A stretch of 64,000 nt of DNA from contig NZ_JAJOZC010000001.1 in the NCBI RefSeq assembly GCF_023701695.1, forward strand, positions 4,525,894 through 4,589,893, in the 5' to 3' direction. Below the pieces are notes generated by a model that saw nothing but the letters and a program-made list of their open reading frames with translations, did not search any database and had not been told where the DNA came from. The first letter of the stretch is position 1. Each line of letters starts with the position of its first letter. Below are positions 17,910-26,556 of this stretch, piece by piece. Source of the stretch: Streptomyces sp. RKAG290 (GTDB lineage Bacteria > Actinomycetota > Actinomycetes > Streptomycetales > Streptomycetaceae). Both the position numbers and the translations under genes were made by a program.

Positions 17910-19216
17910 ACGGTGACCTTTCCTTGAGTGGGGGTGGCGCGCAGGTCGCGGATGGCCGTCACGACCGCGGCACGGTCGAGCGCCCGGCCCCGGATGTACG
18001 TGGCCTGCGGAAGCTCCGACAGGGGCCGGCCGGCCGCCGCCGGCGCGATCAGGTTGAACGTGGCGGGACGGCCCTGCGCGATGAGGTCCGTCCCCGGCTC
18101 GCGCCCCGACAGCTCGTCGAAGAAGCCACGGGCCGTCGTGGTCGCGGTACGCAGCAGGGCGTCGCGCAGCCCCGGCTTGCCCAGGTCGTCACCGGCCAGC
18201 AGATCCAGCTCGCCCTTGAGCGCGTCGCCGTGGAACGCACCGGTGTTGCCGCAGTCCGTCCCGATCAGCAGCGCCCCGCGCTCCAGCGCCGCCAGGCTGT
18301 TGTCGCGCATGTTGACCAGTGCCGCGGTCCGGGTGTCCTGGACCTTGAACTGAATGCCGAACGGTTCCTCGATCGCCGACACGTACTCCAGGTTGGCGAG
18401 GTCCTGGGTCTCCCGGAATCCGGGCCGCCGGTACTCCCGCAGGAAGTCCTCGCGCTCCATGATCATGGGGCGCAGCCCGCTGAGGGTGGACACGAACCGG
18501 GCGCCCGCCAGCTTCTGCCAGTCGGCGGCCGACAGCCCGACGTCGCGCACCGGGTGGGCGAAGATGCGGAAGCCGAAGTCGTAGGCCTGCATCACCTCGT
18601 CCCGGGTGTTGCAGTCGATGACTGTTCTCAGCCCGTGCTCGGCGGCCAGCCGCGGCACGTGGGCGAGGATCTCTCCCGGCAGCCGGGAGAAGCGCTTGGC
18701 GCTCTCCGGCTGTTCGGCACCCTCGGTGAACATGACCTTCAGGAAGGTCGCGCCGCGGGCCGCGTTGGCCGCCAGCACCGTGGCCAGATCGTCCTGGACG
18801 CCCAGCATGAAGACGGGGGCCGGGAACTCGACACCGTGACCGTAGTGGCCGTCGGTGTCCTTGGTGGCCGTGGCCGCGTAGCCGCAGTGAGCCACCTCGG
18901 GCCAGGGCAGCGCCGACTCCTGCCTGCCCTGCTCCCAGCCGTCCTTGACCAGCGGGAAGCCGAACATGTCCACGACGTGCGTGACCCCGTGGTACAGGTA
19001 CTGCATCGCCGAGATACGAGGGTCGTCGAGCGAGTCGTCGAAGTTGGCGGGCAGCGCGAGGTGGGCGTGCGCCTCGGTGAAGCCGGGCCACAGCTCGGGC
19101 GTGACGGCGTCGTCCGGGTCCCGCTCGGCGACGGGCGTCACGGAGGAGAAGTGGCCGTCCTCGACGGCGACTTCGTACACCGCCGTCGGATCGAGTTCCG
19201 GAATGGCTGCGCGCAT
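17906..19216 (-). CDS. amidohydrolase-superfamily metal-dependent hydrolase
   Basis: 436 aa. Metal-binding features of the amidohydrolase superfamily are visible: HAH in GFTEAHAHL near residue 49, a candidate carbamylated lysine in ATFLKVMF, a histidine in FRIFAHPV and the late aspartate in LIGTDCGNTG. The N-terminal 45 residues and C-terminal part supply the usual beta-sandwich edge. It probably hydrolyses an amide or cyclic amide bond, such as maturing or trimming the dipeptide product, or opening a lactam; the substrate is unknown. It overlaps both neighbours by a few bases (TGATG with the ATP-grasp gene). Confidence 0.8.
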   Translation of the reverse strand: MRAAIPELDPTAVYEVAVEDGHFSSVTPVAERDPDDAVTPELWPGFTEAHAHLALPANFDDSLDDPRISAMQYLYHGVTHVVDMFGFPLVKDGWEQGRQESALPWPEVAHCGYAATATKDTDGHYGHGVEFPAPVFMLGVQDDLATVLAANAARGATFLKVMFTEGAEQPESAKRFSRLPGEILAHVPRLAAEHGLRTVIDCNTRDEVMQAYDFGFRIFAHPVRDVGLSAADWQKLAGARFVSTLSGLRPMIMEREDFLREYRRPGFRETQDLANLEYVSAIEEPFGIQFKVQDTRTAALVNMRDNSLAALERGALLIGTDCGNTGAFHGDALKGELDLLAGDDLGKPGLRDALLRTATTTARGFFDELSGREPGTDLIAQGRPATFNLIAPAAAGRPLSELPQATYIRGRALDRAAVVTAIRDLRATPTQGKVTV

Positions 19217-20469
19217 CAGCGGGCCACCTGAACCGAGATGGTGAACTCGATGTCGTCCAGCGCCGCCCGCACCCGGCCGGACGCCTCGTCGCGGTCCTTG
19301 CCGGTGTAGATCAGGTGACCGAGCCAGTCGAAGTTGCTCTTGGACAGCCGGGACACCGTGCGGCCGGGCTTGGCGTACGCCAGTGCCTCCACGAAGCCCG
19401 GGGAGCCCTTGAGCCGGTCGAAGCCGATGGAGACGAGCTCACCGTCGACGGGCGAGCCGAACCAGTGGCCGCCGGCGATGAGGTCACCGGGGACGGGCAG
19501 CTCGGGCTTCTCGCCGAGCGCCTGGCGGATGACCTCCAGGTAGGCGTTGACGCCGCTGGAGAGCTCCATCAACTGCGGCACGATGCCGCCGGTGAGCCGG
19601 CCGTTGACCTCGCACAGCACGGGTCCGTCCGCGGCGAGGATGTACTCGGCGTGGATGAAGCCGAAGTCGACGCCGAGGCCCTTGAGCACCTTCTCGTTCA
19701 TCGTGAAGAGCTCCTCCTCCAGCGGGTGGCCGCGGAAGTAGGTCAGGCCCATCTCGATGAAGTACGGGAAGCCGCTCAGATTGCGGTCGGTGATGCCCAG
19801 GTTGACGATCTCGCCGCCCTGCAGCACGCAGGCCTCGACCGAGACCAGCTCGCCCTCGACGAACTCCTCGACGACGATCTCCGGGATGCGGGTCACACCG
19901 CGGCCGTAGTCGTCCACCTTCGCCAGGTCGGCGAGGTAGTCGGTGAGTTCCTGGTCGTTACGGAGCAGGAGCACGTGCAGGCTCGCGGTGCCGTCGGACG
20001 GCTTCACCACGCAGGGGAAGCCGATCTCGCGGACCGCCGCCACCATGTCCTTCGGGTCGGCGACGGCCACGAACCGCGGCTGGCGCACGTCGCTGTCCTG
20101 CAGCGTCAGGCGGGTGCGGTGCTTGTGGCGGGCGTTGAGCGCCCCCTCCACGCTCATCCCGGGCAGGCCGAGCGAGCGGGCCACCGACGCGGCGTGCACC
20201 GTGTGGTACTCGCTGTACGTCGTGACGCCGTGCACCGGCTTGTTGGCGTGGATCTCCTTGGCGAGCCGCTCCAGCTCGTCGATGGAGAAGGCCTCCACGC
20301 TCTTGATCACATCGCACTTGGGGTGCGCGAAGGCCGCCTCGGCCAGCGGTGAGGCGCCGAGGTAGAAGTCGGGGTCGGCGGAGACGAAGGTGACGTCGTG
20401 CCCCAGTTCGAGGGCGTTGGCGATGCCCTTGATGCCGTTCGGGTTGCATTCGACCATGAGGATGTGCAT
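19216..20469 (-). CDS. ATP-grasp carboxylate-amine ligase
   Basis: 417-aa ATP-grasp enzyme. It has a Rossmann-like N-terminus (MHILMVECNPNGIKGI), the nucleotide-binding CVVKPSDGTASLHVLL, the adenine-contact EEFVEGELVSVEA and the metal-binding LCEVNGRLTGG. Family knowledge: it activates a carboxylate as acyl phosphate and joins it to an amine. In AmCP clusters such a ligase couples the unusual amino acid to a second amino acid, so a dipeptide-like product is likely. It is distinct from the LysX-type ligase at 27203. An AAGGA site precedes the ATG. The 14-bp gap to the transketolase stop is the largest spacing after the short DegT-like gene. Confidence 0.85.
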   Translation of the reverse strand: MHILMVECNPNGIKGIANALELGHDVTFVSADPDFYLGASPLAEAAFAHPKCDVIKSVEAFSIDELERLAKEIHANKPVHGVTTYSEYHTVHAASVARSLGLPGMSVEGALNARHKHRTRLTLQDSDVRQPRFVAVADPKDMVAAVREIGFPCVVKPSDGTASLHVLLLRNDQELTDYLADLAKVDDYGRGVTRIPEIVVEEFVEGELVSVEACVLQGGEIVNLGITDRNLSGFPYFIEMGLTYFRGHPLEEELFTMNEKVLKGLGVDFGFIHAEYILAADGPVLCEVNGRLTGGIVPQLMELSSGVNAYLEVIRQALGEKPELPVPGDLIAGGHWFGSPVDGELVSIGFDRLKGSPGFVEALAYAKPGRTVSRLSKSNFDWLGHLIYTGKDRDEASGRVRAALDDIEFTISVQVAR

Positions 20470-20483
20470 GGGAGATTCCTTCG

Positions 20484-21479
20484 CTAGGCAGGGTTGGGGG
20501 GAGAGTTCAGGGGAGGCGGATCACAGGCCCGTGGGGGACCTGACCGGGCTGCCGCGGCGAGAACGGCGGGCAGATCGAACCCGAGCCCGGCCATCACCTC
20601 GTGGTGGTCGCCGCCCTCGGTGGGCCAGGTGTGGCCCGCGTTCACGCCCGTGACCTCGCACCGGGGCATCAGGAGCGCCAGGGCCTCGGCGACCCCGCCC
20701 TCGCGCCGGTGCTCCTCGACGACCACGAACCGGGAGTGTTGCTCCGCCAGTTCGGTGGCCGCGCGGGCCAGGTGGGCGTGGTCCAGGTACACGAGATGGG
20801 CGTGGCCGAGTTCCGGTCGCCGCTCGCGCGCTTCGAGCGCCAGCCGGGTGCCCTCCTCGCCCACCGAGACCAGGCACGGCTCATCGGCCGTGCCCCGGGA
20901 GTCCCAGGTGACGAGGGGGAGTCCGGGTCCGTCGGACGGCAGTGAGGTGTACGAGGCGTTGCGTCCGGTCCGGATGTAGTGCGGCCTGCCCGACCGGGCC
21001 GCCGCACGGACCACCGCCCGCATCTCGGCCTCCCCGTACGGCGCCGCGATCGTCACGCCGGGCACGCTGCGCAGGACCGCCAGGTCCTCCAGGCAGTGGT
21101 GCGTGGTCCCGAACCAGGCGCCGGAGACGCCGGCATAGGGGGCGACGACGGTCACTCCGGCGTTGAGGTAGCCCAGCGTGAGCTTCAGGCTCTCCGCCGC
21201 CCTGAGCGCCGCGAACGGCGCGAAGGTCGACACGAAGGGCAGGTAGCCGCCCACCGCCAGGCCGGCGGCCATGTCCACCATGGCGCCCTCGGCGATGCCC
21301 AGATTGAAGAACCGCTCCGGGTGGGCGAGCTGGAAGGGGTGGTTCTTGCCGCCGAGGTCGGCCTCCAGGCAGAGCACCCGGGGGTCCTGCCGGGCGATCC
21401 CGGTGAGCTCGTCGCGGTAGGCGTCCCGGCCCGAGAGCGCCTTCGGCGCCGTCGACGCCTCCGTGATCACCGCCGTCAT
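20484..21479 (-). CDS. transketolase C-terminal subunit
   Basis: 331 aa with the pyrimidine-binding and C-terminal domains of a split transketolase (DXS/TktB type). The catalytic glutamate that activates thiamine diphosphate is in FNLGIAEGAMVDMAAG, followed by FVSTFAPF and AGVSGAWFGTTHH. The ATG at 21479 overlaps the stop of the N-terminal subunit gene (ATGA), so the subunits should be made in equal amounts. With its partner it should transfer a two-carbon ketol group, here probably to carrier-bound glutamate semialdehyde. Confidence 0.9.
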   Translation of the reverse strand: MTAVITEASTAPKALSGRDAYRDELTGIARQDPRVLCLEADLGGKNHPFQLAHPERFFNLGIAEGAMVDMAAGLAVGGYLPFVSTFAPFAALRAAESLKLTLGYLNAGVTVVAPYAGVSGAWFGTTHHCLEDLAVLRSVPGVTIAAPYGEAEMRAVVRAAARSGRPHYIRTGRNASYTSLPSDGPGLPLVTWDSRGTADEPCLVSVGEEGTRLALEARERRPELGHAHLVYLDHAHLARAATELAEQHSRFVVVEEHRREGGVAEALALLMPRCEVTGVNAGHTWPTEGGDHHEVMAGLGFDLPAVLAAAARSGPPRACDPPPLNSPPNPA

Positions 21480-22324
21480 CGGATCGCTCGCTTCCACTTG
21501 GCGGCGCGCGCCGCGTCGATGGTGACGTAGTGGGAGGCGGCCTTGCCCTCCACGGCGGGGACGCCCTTGCCCTTGACCGTGTCGGCGACGACCGCCAGCG
21601 GCCGGGTGGCTCCCGAACGGTCGCCGGACAGCACCGCGGTGAGGGCGTCGAAGTCGTGCCCGTCCACCTCGGCCGTCTCGAAACCGAAGGCGGCGAACCG
21701 GGCGGCGAGCTGCGGCAGCGGCGAGACGTCCGCGACCATGCCGTCGTTCTGGCCGCCGTTGCGGTCGACCACCAGCACGAAGTTGCCCAGCCGCTGGGCG
21801 GCCGCGACCTGGCAGGTCTCCCAGACCAGGCCCTCCTGCAGCTCGCCGTCGCCCGTCACGGCGATGCCGAGCCCCGGCAGCCCGCCGAGCCTGCGGGCCA
21901 TCGCCCAGCCGGCCGCGTAAGGCACCCCGTGGCCGAGGCTCCCGGTCGGGAAGCGCACCCCGGGCACCTTGGGGCCGGGGTGGCCGGTGTAGGGGTGGCC
22001 CGCCATGCCGTACAGCGGTGCCGGGTTCTCGGGCAGGGTGCCGTTCACGTAGAGCGCCGCGTACAGCCCGGCGGCCGCGTGGCCCTTGCTGAGGACGACC
22101 TCGGTGCCGTCACCGGACGAGGCCCGGTGCAGGCCCGCGATCAGGATGTCCAGTACGGACAGGCTGCCCCCGAGGTGGCAGCCGCGCGGGCTCGCGGCCA
22201 TGTCGACGACGAGCCTGCGGGCCCGCAGGGCACGCTCCGCCAGCAGGGCGTGGTCCGGGGTGCGGGCACCGGCGGACGCCGGCAGGCCGGCCGTGTCGAT
22301 CGTGTCGGTCAGGACGGTCATCAT
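21476..22324 (-). CDS. transketolase N-terminal subunit
   Basis: 282 aa carrying the thiamine-diphosphate-binding domain: LSKGHAAAGLYAAL, the GDGELQEG..N diphosphate/Mg motif, then RNGGQNDG and VKGKG. This is the N-terminal half of a transketolase. The start is ATGATG; the first ATG (22324) overlaps the kinase-hydrolase stop. Primary-metabolism transketolase is normally one 700-aa chain in Streptomyces, so this split pair is a pathway enzyme. The likely role is two-carbon extension of the carrier-bound semialdehyde using a sugar-phosphate donor. Confidence 0.9.
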   Translation of the reverse strand: MMTVLTDTIDTAGLPASAGARTPDHALLAERALRARRLVVDMAASPRGCHLGGSLSVLDILIAGLHRASSGDGTEVVLSKGHAAAGLYAALYVNGTLPENPAPLYGMAGHPYTGHPGPKVPGVRFPTGSLGHGVPYAAGWAMARRLGGLPGLGIAVTGDGELQEGLVWETCQVAAAQRLGNFVLVVDRNGGQNDGMVADVSPLPQLAARFAAFGFETAEVDGHDFDALTAVLSGDRSGATRPLAVVADTVKGKGVPAVEGKAASHYVTIDAARAAKWKRAIR

Positions 22325-24174
22325 CGGCTCCCTTCCGGCAGGGCGAACCAGCGGGCCACCGCGTCGCCCAGCAGCGACCGCGCGGTGCGGTACTCCTCGG
22401 CGCCGATGCGCTCCTGGTCGGTGTGGTCGAGCGCGGAGTCACCGGGCCCGAAGGCGACCATCGGCACGCCGCGCCAGGTGGTGGCGAGCGTGTTCATGTC
22501 CGAAGTACCCTTCTTGACGACGAACCGGGGCCGGACGCCGGTCTGTGCGAAGGCCCGGGTGAAGACCTTGACCAGCGAACTGGTCCGGCCGCCGCTGTGG
22601 CCGGGGGTGGCCCGCTCCATCGAGATCTCGACGCCCTCGCCCTCGTGCGACCGGGCGGCCGCACGCAGCGCGTCGAGGTCGGCGCCCGGCGGTACCCGGA
22701 AGTTGAGGATGCCGACGGCACGGTTGTGCTCCCGGCCCGTCTCGCAGCGGACGTCGATGACGGCGCTCAGGGCGTCCGGGGCCTGCTCGGTCACCGAGGC
22801 CCTGATGGCTTCCAGGGCTCGGATCAGGGTGTCGGGCGCGGAGACCGCGTCCATGCCCGCCGAGTGGCCGCTGTCGACGGACGCCGTGACACGGAGCTTG
22901 AACAGGCCGTAGTAGCCGAGCGTCAGCTTGTCGCTGCCGCTGGGCTCACCGATGACGACGGCGTCGGCCGGGTAGTGGTCACGCGCGTGGAAGGCGCCCT
23001 TGGACGAGGAGATCTCCTCCTCGACCGCGCCCACCACCCGCAGCTGGCCGTCGGCCGGCACGTCGGCGGCGGCCAGCACCTCCAGGAAGGCGGCGAGGCT
23101 GCCCTTGGCGTCCACGCTGCCGCGGCCGTGCAGTTCGCCCTCGCGCCACTCGGCCGGCCAGTGGTGCGGCACCGTGTCCAGGTGGCCGAGCAGCAGCAGA
23201 CCGCGGTCGCCGGTGCCGCGGGTGGCCACCAGGTTCCCGGCGGCGTCGATCTTGGCGTCGATGCCGCGCTCGGTGCACCAGTCCAGCAGGTAAGCGGCGA
23301 GCTCGTGCTCGTCCCCGGAGACGGACGGCACACCGACCGCCCGGCTCAGCAGGGCCAGGTCCGCCTCGGGCGCGCTGCCGCGCCAGAACCGGGTCCAGCC
23401 GGACGGATCGGCCAGGGTGTGCGGGCCGGTGATGGCGATGTCGGCGCTGCCGCCCTCCAGTGCCATCTCGGCGGCGCGCACCTTCTGCCGCATCCTGCCG
23501 CCCGCGTACTGTGCCGCCTCGCCCTGGTGGGCGTGGCGCAGCGTCGATGCCGGGTCCGACGGGTCGGTGAGCAGTCCGGCGGTGCCGGTGACCAGCCGCA
23601 GGTGGTCGGCGCCCAGCGCGTTGGACAGGGCCGCGGCGAGCACGTCGGCGTCCACGTTCAGCGGGGCGCCGCCCTCCCGGTCACGTACCGGTGCGGACAG
23701 GCACACCACGTCGTACGCGTCCAGCAGGGTCCGCAGCCGGGCGGTGTCGACCTCGGCCGGCACCCCGGCCCGGTGGTCGCGCACCACCCGGGTGCGGCCT
23801 TGCGCGGTCACCGTCTTCAGCGGCCGGTTGGCGCGCCCGGTGACCAGGGAGCCGCGTGCGGCGACCGCGGTGAACACGTCGAGCCCGAGCGCGCGCAGGC
23901 CGTCCTCGACCGCGGGCAGGGTGACCCGCTCGTACGCGTCGACCAGGTGCGCCATCTCCACGGGCGGGCAGTAGCGCACCGAGTCACCGTTGGCGAGGCG
24001 CAGTTCGGGCATGGGCCGGCCGATGGCGGAGTAGTGCCGCTCGATGCCGGCGGCACCCCCCGCGACCAGCAGGACCTGGGCGCCGCGCGCGACGAGCGCG
24101 GCGATCTCCGCGTGGACGGAGCCGCGGTCCAGGGTGGCGCTGCCCACCTTGACCACGTACAGGGGGCGGGTCAC
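22321..24174 (-). CDS. fused LysZ-type amino-acid kinase and LysK-type M20 hydrolase
   Basis: 617-aa fusion from a GTG at 24174 overlapping the reductase stop (GTGA). Residues 1 to about 265 are an amino-acid kinase of the ArgB/LysZ type (YVVKVGSATLD, LLVAGGAAG, PLNVDADVLAAALS) that would phosphorylate the gamma-carboxyl of carrier-bound glutamate. Residues about 275-617 are a zinc M20 peptidase of the LysK/ArgE type with all ligands visible: LLGHLDTVP, GRGSVDAKGS, VEEEISSSKGA, VIGEPSG and the late SALDHTDQE. It would cleave the finished amino acid off the carrier. The two steps lie at opposite ends of the pathway, and in known lysine and arginine operons they are separate proteins. The joint carries no stop or slippery run. 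Confidence 0.9.
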   Translation of the reverse strand: MTRPLYVVKVGSATLDRGSVHAEIAALVARGAQVLLVAGGAAGIERHYSAIGRPMPELRLANGDSVRYCPPVEMAHLVDAYERVTLPAVEDGLRALGLDVFTAVAARGSLVTGRANRPLKTVTAQGRTRVVRDHRAGVPAEVDTARLRTLLDAYDVVCLSAPVRDREGGAPLNVDADVLAAALSNALGADHLRLVTGTAGLLTDPSDPASTLRHAHQGEAAQYAGGRMRQKVRAAEMALEGGSADIAITGPHTLADPSGWTRFWRGSAPEADLALLSRAVGVPSVSGDEHELAAYLLDWCTERGIDAKIDAAGNLVATRGTGDRGLLLLGHLDTVPHHWPAEWREGELHGRGSVDAKGSLAAFLEVLAAADVPADGQLRVVGAVEEEISSSKGAFHARDHYPADAVVIGEPSGSDKLTLGYYGLFKLRVTASVDSGHSAGMDAVSAPDTLIRALEAIRASVTEQAPDALSAVIDVRCETGREHNRAVGILNFRVPPGADLDALRAAARSHEGEGVEISMERATPGHSGGRTSSLVKVFTRAFAQTGVRPRFVVKKGTSDMNTLATTWRGVPMVAFGPGDSALDHTDQERIGAEEYRTARSLLGDAVARWFALPEGSR

Positions 24175-25244
24175 GGCGCCACCGCCGCGCAGCTGAGGCC
24201 GGTCCACTCGACGTAGCCGAGGGCCAGGTTCATCGTCTGGACCGCCTGGCCCGCCGCGCCCTTGATGAGGTTGTCGATCGCGGCGATGGTCACGCACTGG
24301 TCGCCTTCCACGTCGACCGCGACCTCGGCGATGTTCGACCCGACGACGGCCTTCAGCATCGGGAAGTCCTGCGGAGCCTTGGGGGACGGCCGTACCCGCA
24401 GGAACGCCTTGCCGGTGTACGCCTTGGCGTAGGCGCGCTTGACGTCGAGCGGGGAGACGCCCTCCTTCAGCCGGCTGTACGCCGAGATCAGGATGCCGCG
24501 CGGCACGTCCAGGCTGTGGGTCGAGAAGCGCAGGTCGGGAGCGGTGCCGGTGAAGTACGTCAACGCCTGCGTGATCTCCGGCAGATGACGGTGGCCGTGC
24601 AGCTTGTGCACCCGGAAGTTCCCGGACCGCTCCGCCGGCTGCTCGGAGCCGCCGCGGCCGCCACCGGTGGAGCCGGTCTTGGCGTCGACCACCACGTCCT
24701 GCTGGACCAGCCCTTCGGCGAAGAGCGGGTAGAGCGCGTAGATCGTCGCCACCGCCATGCAGCCGGGCAGATTGATGAACCGGCCCTCCGGCAGCGAGTC
24801 CGACAGATCCGGGACGTAGTAGACGAACTCGTCGGCCGGGGGGTGGGCCACCGACGCCGGGTAGTGCTTCGCCAGCTCCTGCGGGTTGTTCAGCCGGAAG
24901 TCGCCGGCCAGGTTGAGCACGTACTTGGCGCGGTCCGCGATCTGCGGCAGCCGCTCGGGCAGCGCTCCGGTGGGCAGGCAGGTGATGGCCACGTCGACCT
25001 CACCGAGCTGGTCCAGCGGGCGCATCTTGATGCCGGCGAGCCGCGGGTGGTTGCGCAGCCACGGATGGACGGCCCCCACCTGCCTGCCTGCGGCCCGCTC
25101 GGCGGACAGGAAGGCGAGCTCCACGTGGGGGTGGTTGAGCAGCAGCCGGATGACCTCGCCACCGGTGTAGCCGCTCGCGCCGATGACGGCGACGCGTATC
25201 TTCCGGTCGGGCGGGGGATTCTGGAGTGTCGACTTGTCAGCCAA
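24171..25244 (-). CDS. LysY-type N-acyl-glutamyl-phosphate reductase
   Basis: 357-aa NAD(P)H-dependent reductase of the ArgC/LysY family. It has a dinucleotide fold VIGASGYTGGEVIRLL near residue 18, active-site cysteine in NLPGCMAVATIYAL, and the family signature KLHGHRHLPEI. It would reduce carrier-bound gamma-glutamyl phosphate to the semialdehyde. The TTG at 25244 overlaps the aminotransferase stop by eight bases and gives MADKSTLQNPPPDRKIRVAVIG. Placement in a carrier operon favours a LysY rather than an ArgC role; the family alone cannot separate them. Confidence 0.9.
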   Translation of the reverse strand: MADKSTLQNPPPDRKIRVAVIGASGYTGGEVIRLLLNHPHVELAFLSAERAAGRQVGAVHPWLRNHPRLAGIKMRPLDQLGEVDVAITCLPTGALPERLPQIADRAKYVLNLAGDFRLNNPQELAKHYPASVAHPPADEFVYYVPDLSDSLPEGRFINLPGCMAVATIYALYPLFAEGLVQQDVVVDAKTGSTGGGRGGSEQPAERSGNFRVHKLHGHRHLPEITQALTYFTGTAPDLRFSTHSLDVPRGILISAYSRLKEGVSPLDVKRAYAKAYTGKAFLRVRPSPKAPQDFPMLKAVVGSNIAEVAVDVEGDQCVTIAAIDNLIKGAAGQAVQTMNLALGYVEWTGLSCAAVAP

Positions 25245-26556
25245 GGCGGGCCGCCTTCTCATAGGGCCGGCGGTAGTCGCCGTCCGCGACGAGCTTGCGG
25301 ATGGCGTCCGGGCGGCGGGCGACCTTGGTGAACGCGTCGGCGTAGCGCAGCGCCCGCTCGTACTCGACCGGTGAGCGCAGCTCGCGGCACAGGACCAGCG
25401 TCGAGTCGAGCATGGCGAGGGTCGACGGGAAGTCCTCCGGCCGGTGGTCACGCACCGCGCCCGGGTTCAGCGAGAACGGGTAGCCGTTGCCGAACCCCGC
25501 CCGGTGCACGAACGGCAGGTGGCAGGGGATGGGGGTGTTCTGCCACTCCCTGGCCGGCACGCCCTCGGCGACCAGCAGGTCGTGCACCGCGTCCTTGACC
25601 GCCCACACCGGCAGGTCCTCCAGGCCGACGGCCTCGGGCACCAGCGTGATCCGGTACATGTTGTACGCGTGGACGTGGCCCTCGGGGACGTACGGGGCGC
25701 GGAAGAACCCGGTGGAGTTCAGCGTGTCCGCGATCAGGCGCGAGTTACGGGCGCGCACCTCGTCGTAGTACGGCAGCCGCTCCAGCTGGCTCTGGCCGAA
25801 CGCGGCGGCGACCCACGACATCTCGTAGTCGATGCCGTTGCGCGCGGTGTAGTCGACCGCGCGCCGGTGGGCCTCCTCGGTGGCGAAGAAGGCGATGCCG
25901 CCCTCGCCGCCGAGCGGGAAGTTCTTGTCGGCCATCAGGCTCTGGCCGGCCGCGTCACCGAACGAACCGGCCACGCGGTCACCGATCTTGGCCGAGTGCG
26001 CGTGCGAGGCGTCCTCGACGAGCGCGATGCCGTGCCGGTCCGCCAGTGCGCGCAGCGCGGGCACATCGGCCGGCAGCCCGTGCACGTGCACCGGCATGAT
26101 GGCCCGGGTCCGGTCGGTGACGGCGGCGGCCGCGGCCGCCGGGTCCATGCAGTAGGTACGCGGGTCGATGTCGACGAACACCGGGATCGCGTGCGCGGCG
26201 ACGACGGCCTGCGCGGTGGCGATGAAGGTGAACGCGGGCACGATGACCTCGTCACCGGGCTGCACACCGGCGCCGATCAGGGCGAGGTGCAGGCTGGAGG
26301 TGCCGCTCGCGGTGGGCAGCGCGTACTCGGCCCCGACGTAGCCGCGGTAGGCCTCGGCGAAATCGGAGACGACCTTCTCGGGCGCGCGGCGCTGCGAGAG
26401 CAGCATGTTGAAGACGTCTTCCTTGGTGATGATCGGGAAGAGCGTGCGGCGCAGTTCCTTGGGGATCAGCGCCTCGCCGCCGAAGGCGGCCAGTTCGGAG
26501 GCGAGTTCCTCGGCGGAGGGAAGCGGAAGGGGGGCGGAGGGAAAGTCGGTGATCAA
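25237..26556 (-). CDS. DegT/DnrJ/EryC1/StrS aminotransferase
   Basis: 439-aa PLP enzyme from a TTG at 26556 (TTGA overlap with the upstream stop; GGAG upstream). The fold-type I landmarks are intact: ASGTSSLHLAL for cofactor phosphate, PAFTFIATAQA, VEDASHAHSA with the PLP-binding aspartate, and the Schiff-base lysine K211 in MADKNFPLGGEGG. The family usually aminates ketosugars. Here it may aminate the 6-keto group formed by the transketolase while the intermediate is still on the carrier. About 60 residues longer than typical members, mostly at the N-terminus. Confidence 0.88.
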   Translation of the reverse strand: MITDFPSAPLPLPSAEELASELAAFGGEALIPKELRRTLFPIITKEDVFNMLLSQRRAPEKVVSDFAEAYRGYVGAEYALPTASGTSSLHLALIGAGVQPGDEVIVPAFTFIATAQAVVAAHAIPVFVDIDPRTYCMDPAAAAAAVTDRTRAIMPVHVHGLPADVPALRALADRHGIALVEDASHAHSAKIGDRVAGSFGDAAGQSLMADKNFPLGGEGGIAFFATEEAHRRAVDYTARNGIDYEMSWVAAAFGQSQLERLPYYDEVRARNSRLIADTLNSTGFFRAPYVPEGHVHAYNMYRITLVPEAVGLEDLPVWAVKDAVHDLLVAEGVPAREWQNTPIPCHLPFVHRAGFGNGYPFSLNPGAVRDHRPEDFPSTLAMLDSTLVLCRELRSPVEYERALRYADAFTKVARRPDAIRKLVADGDYRRPYEKAARLG

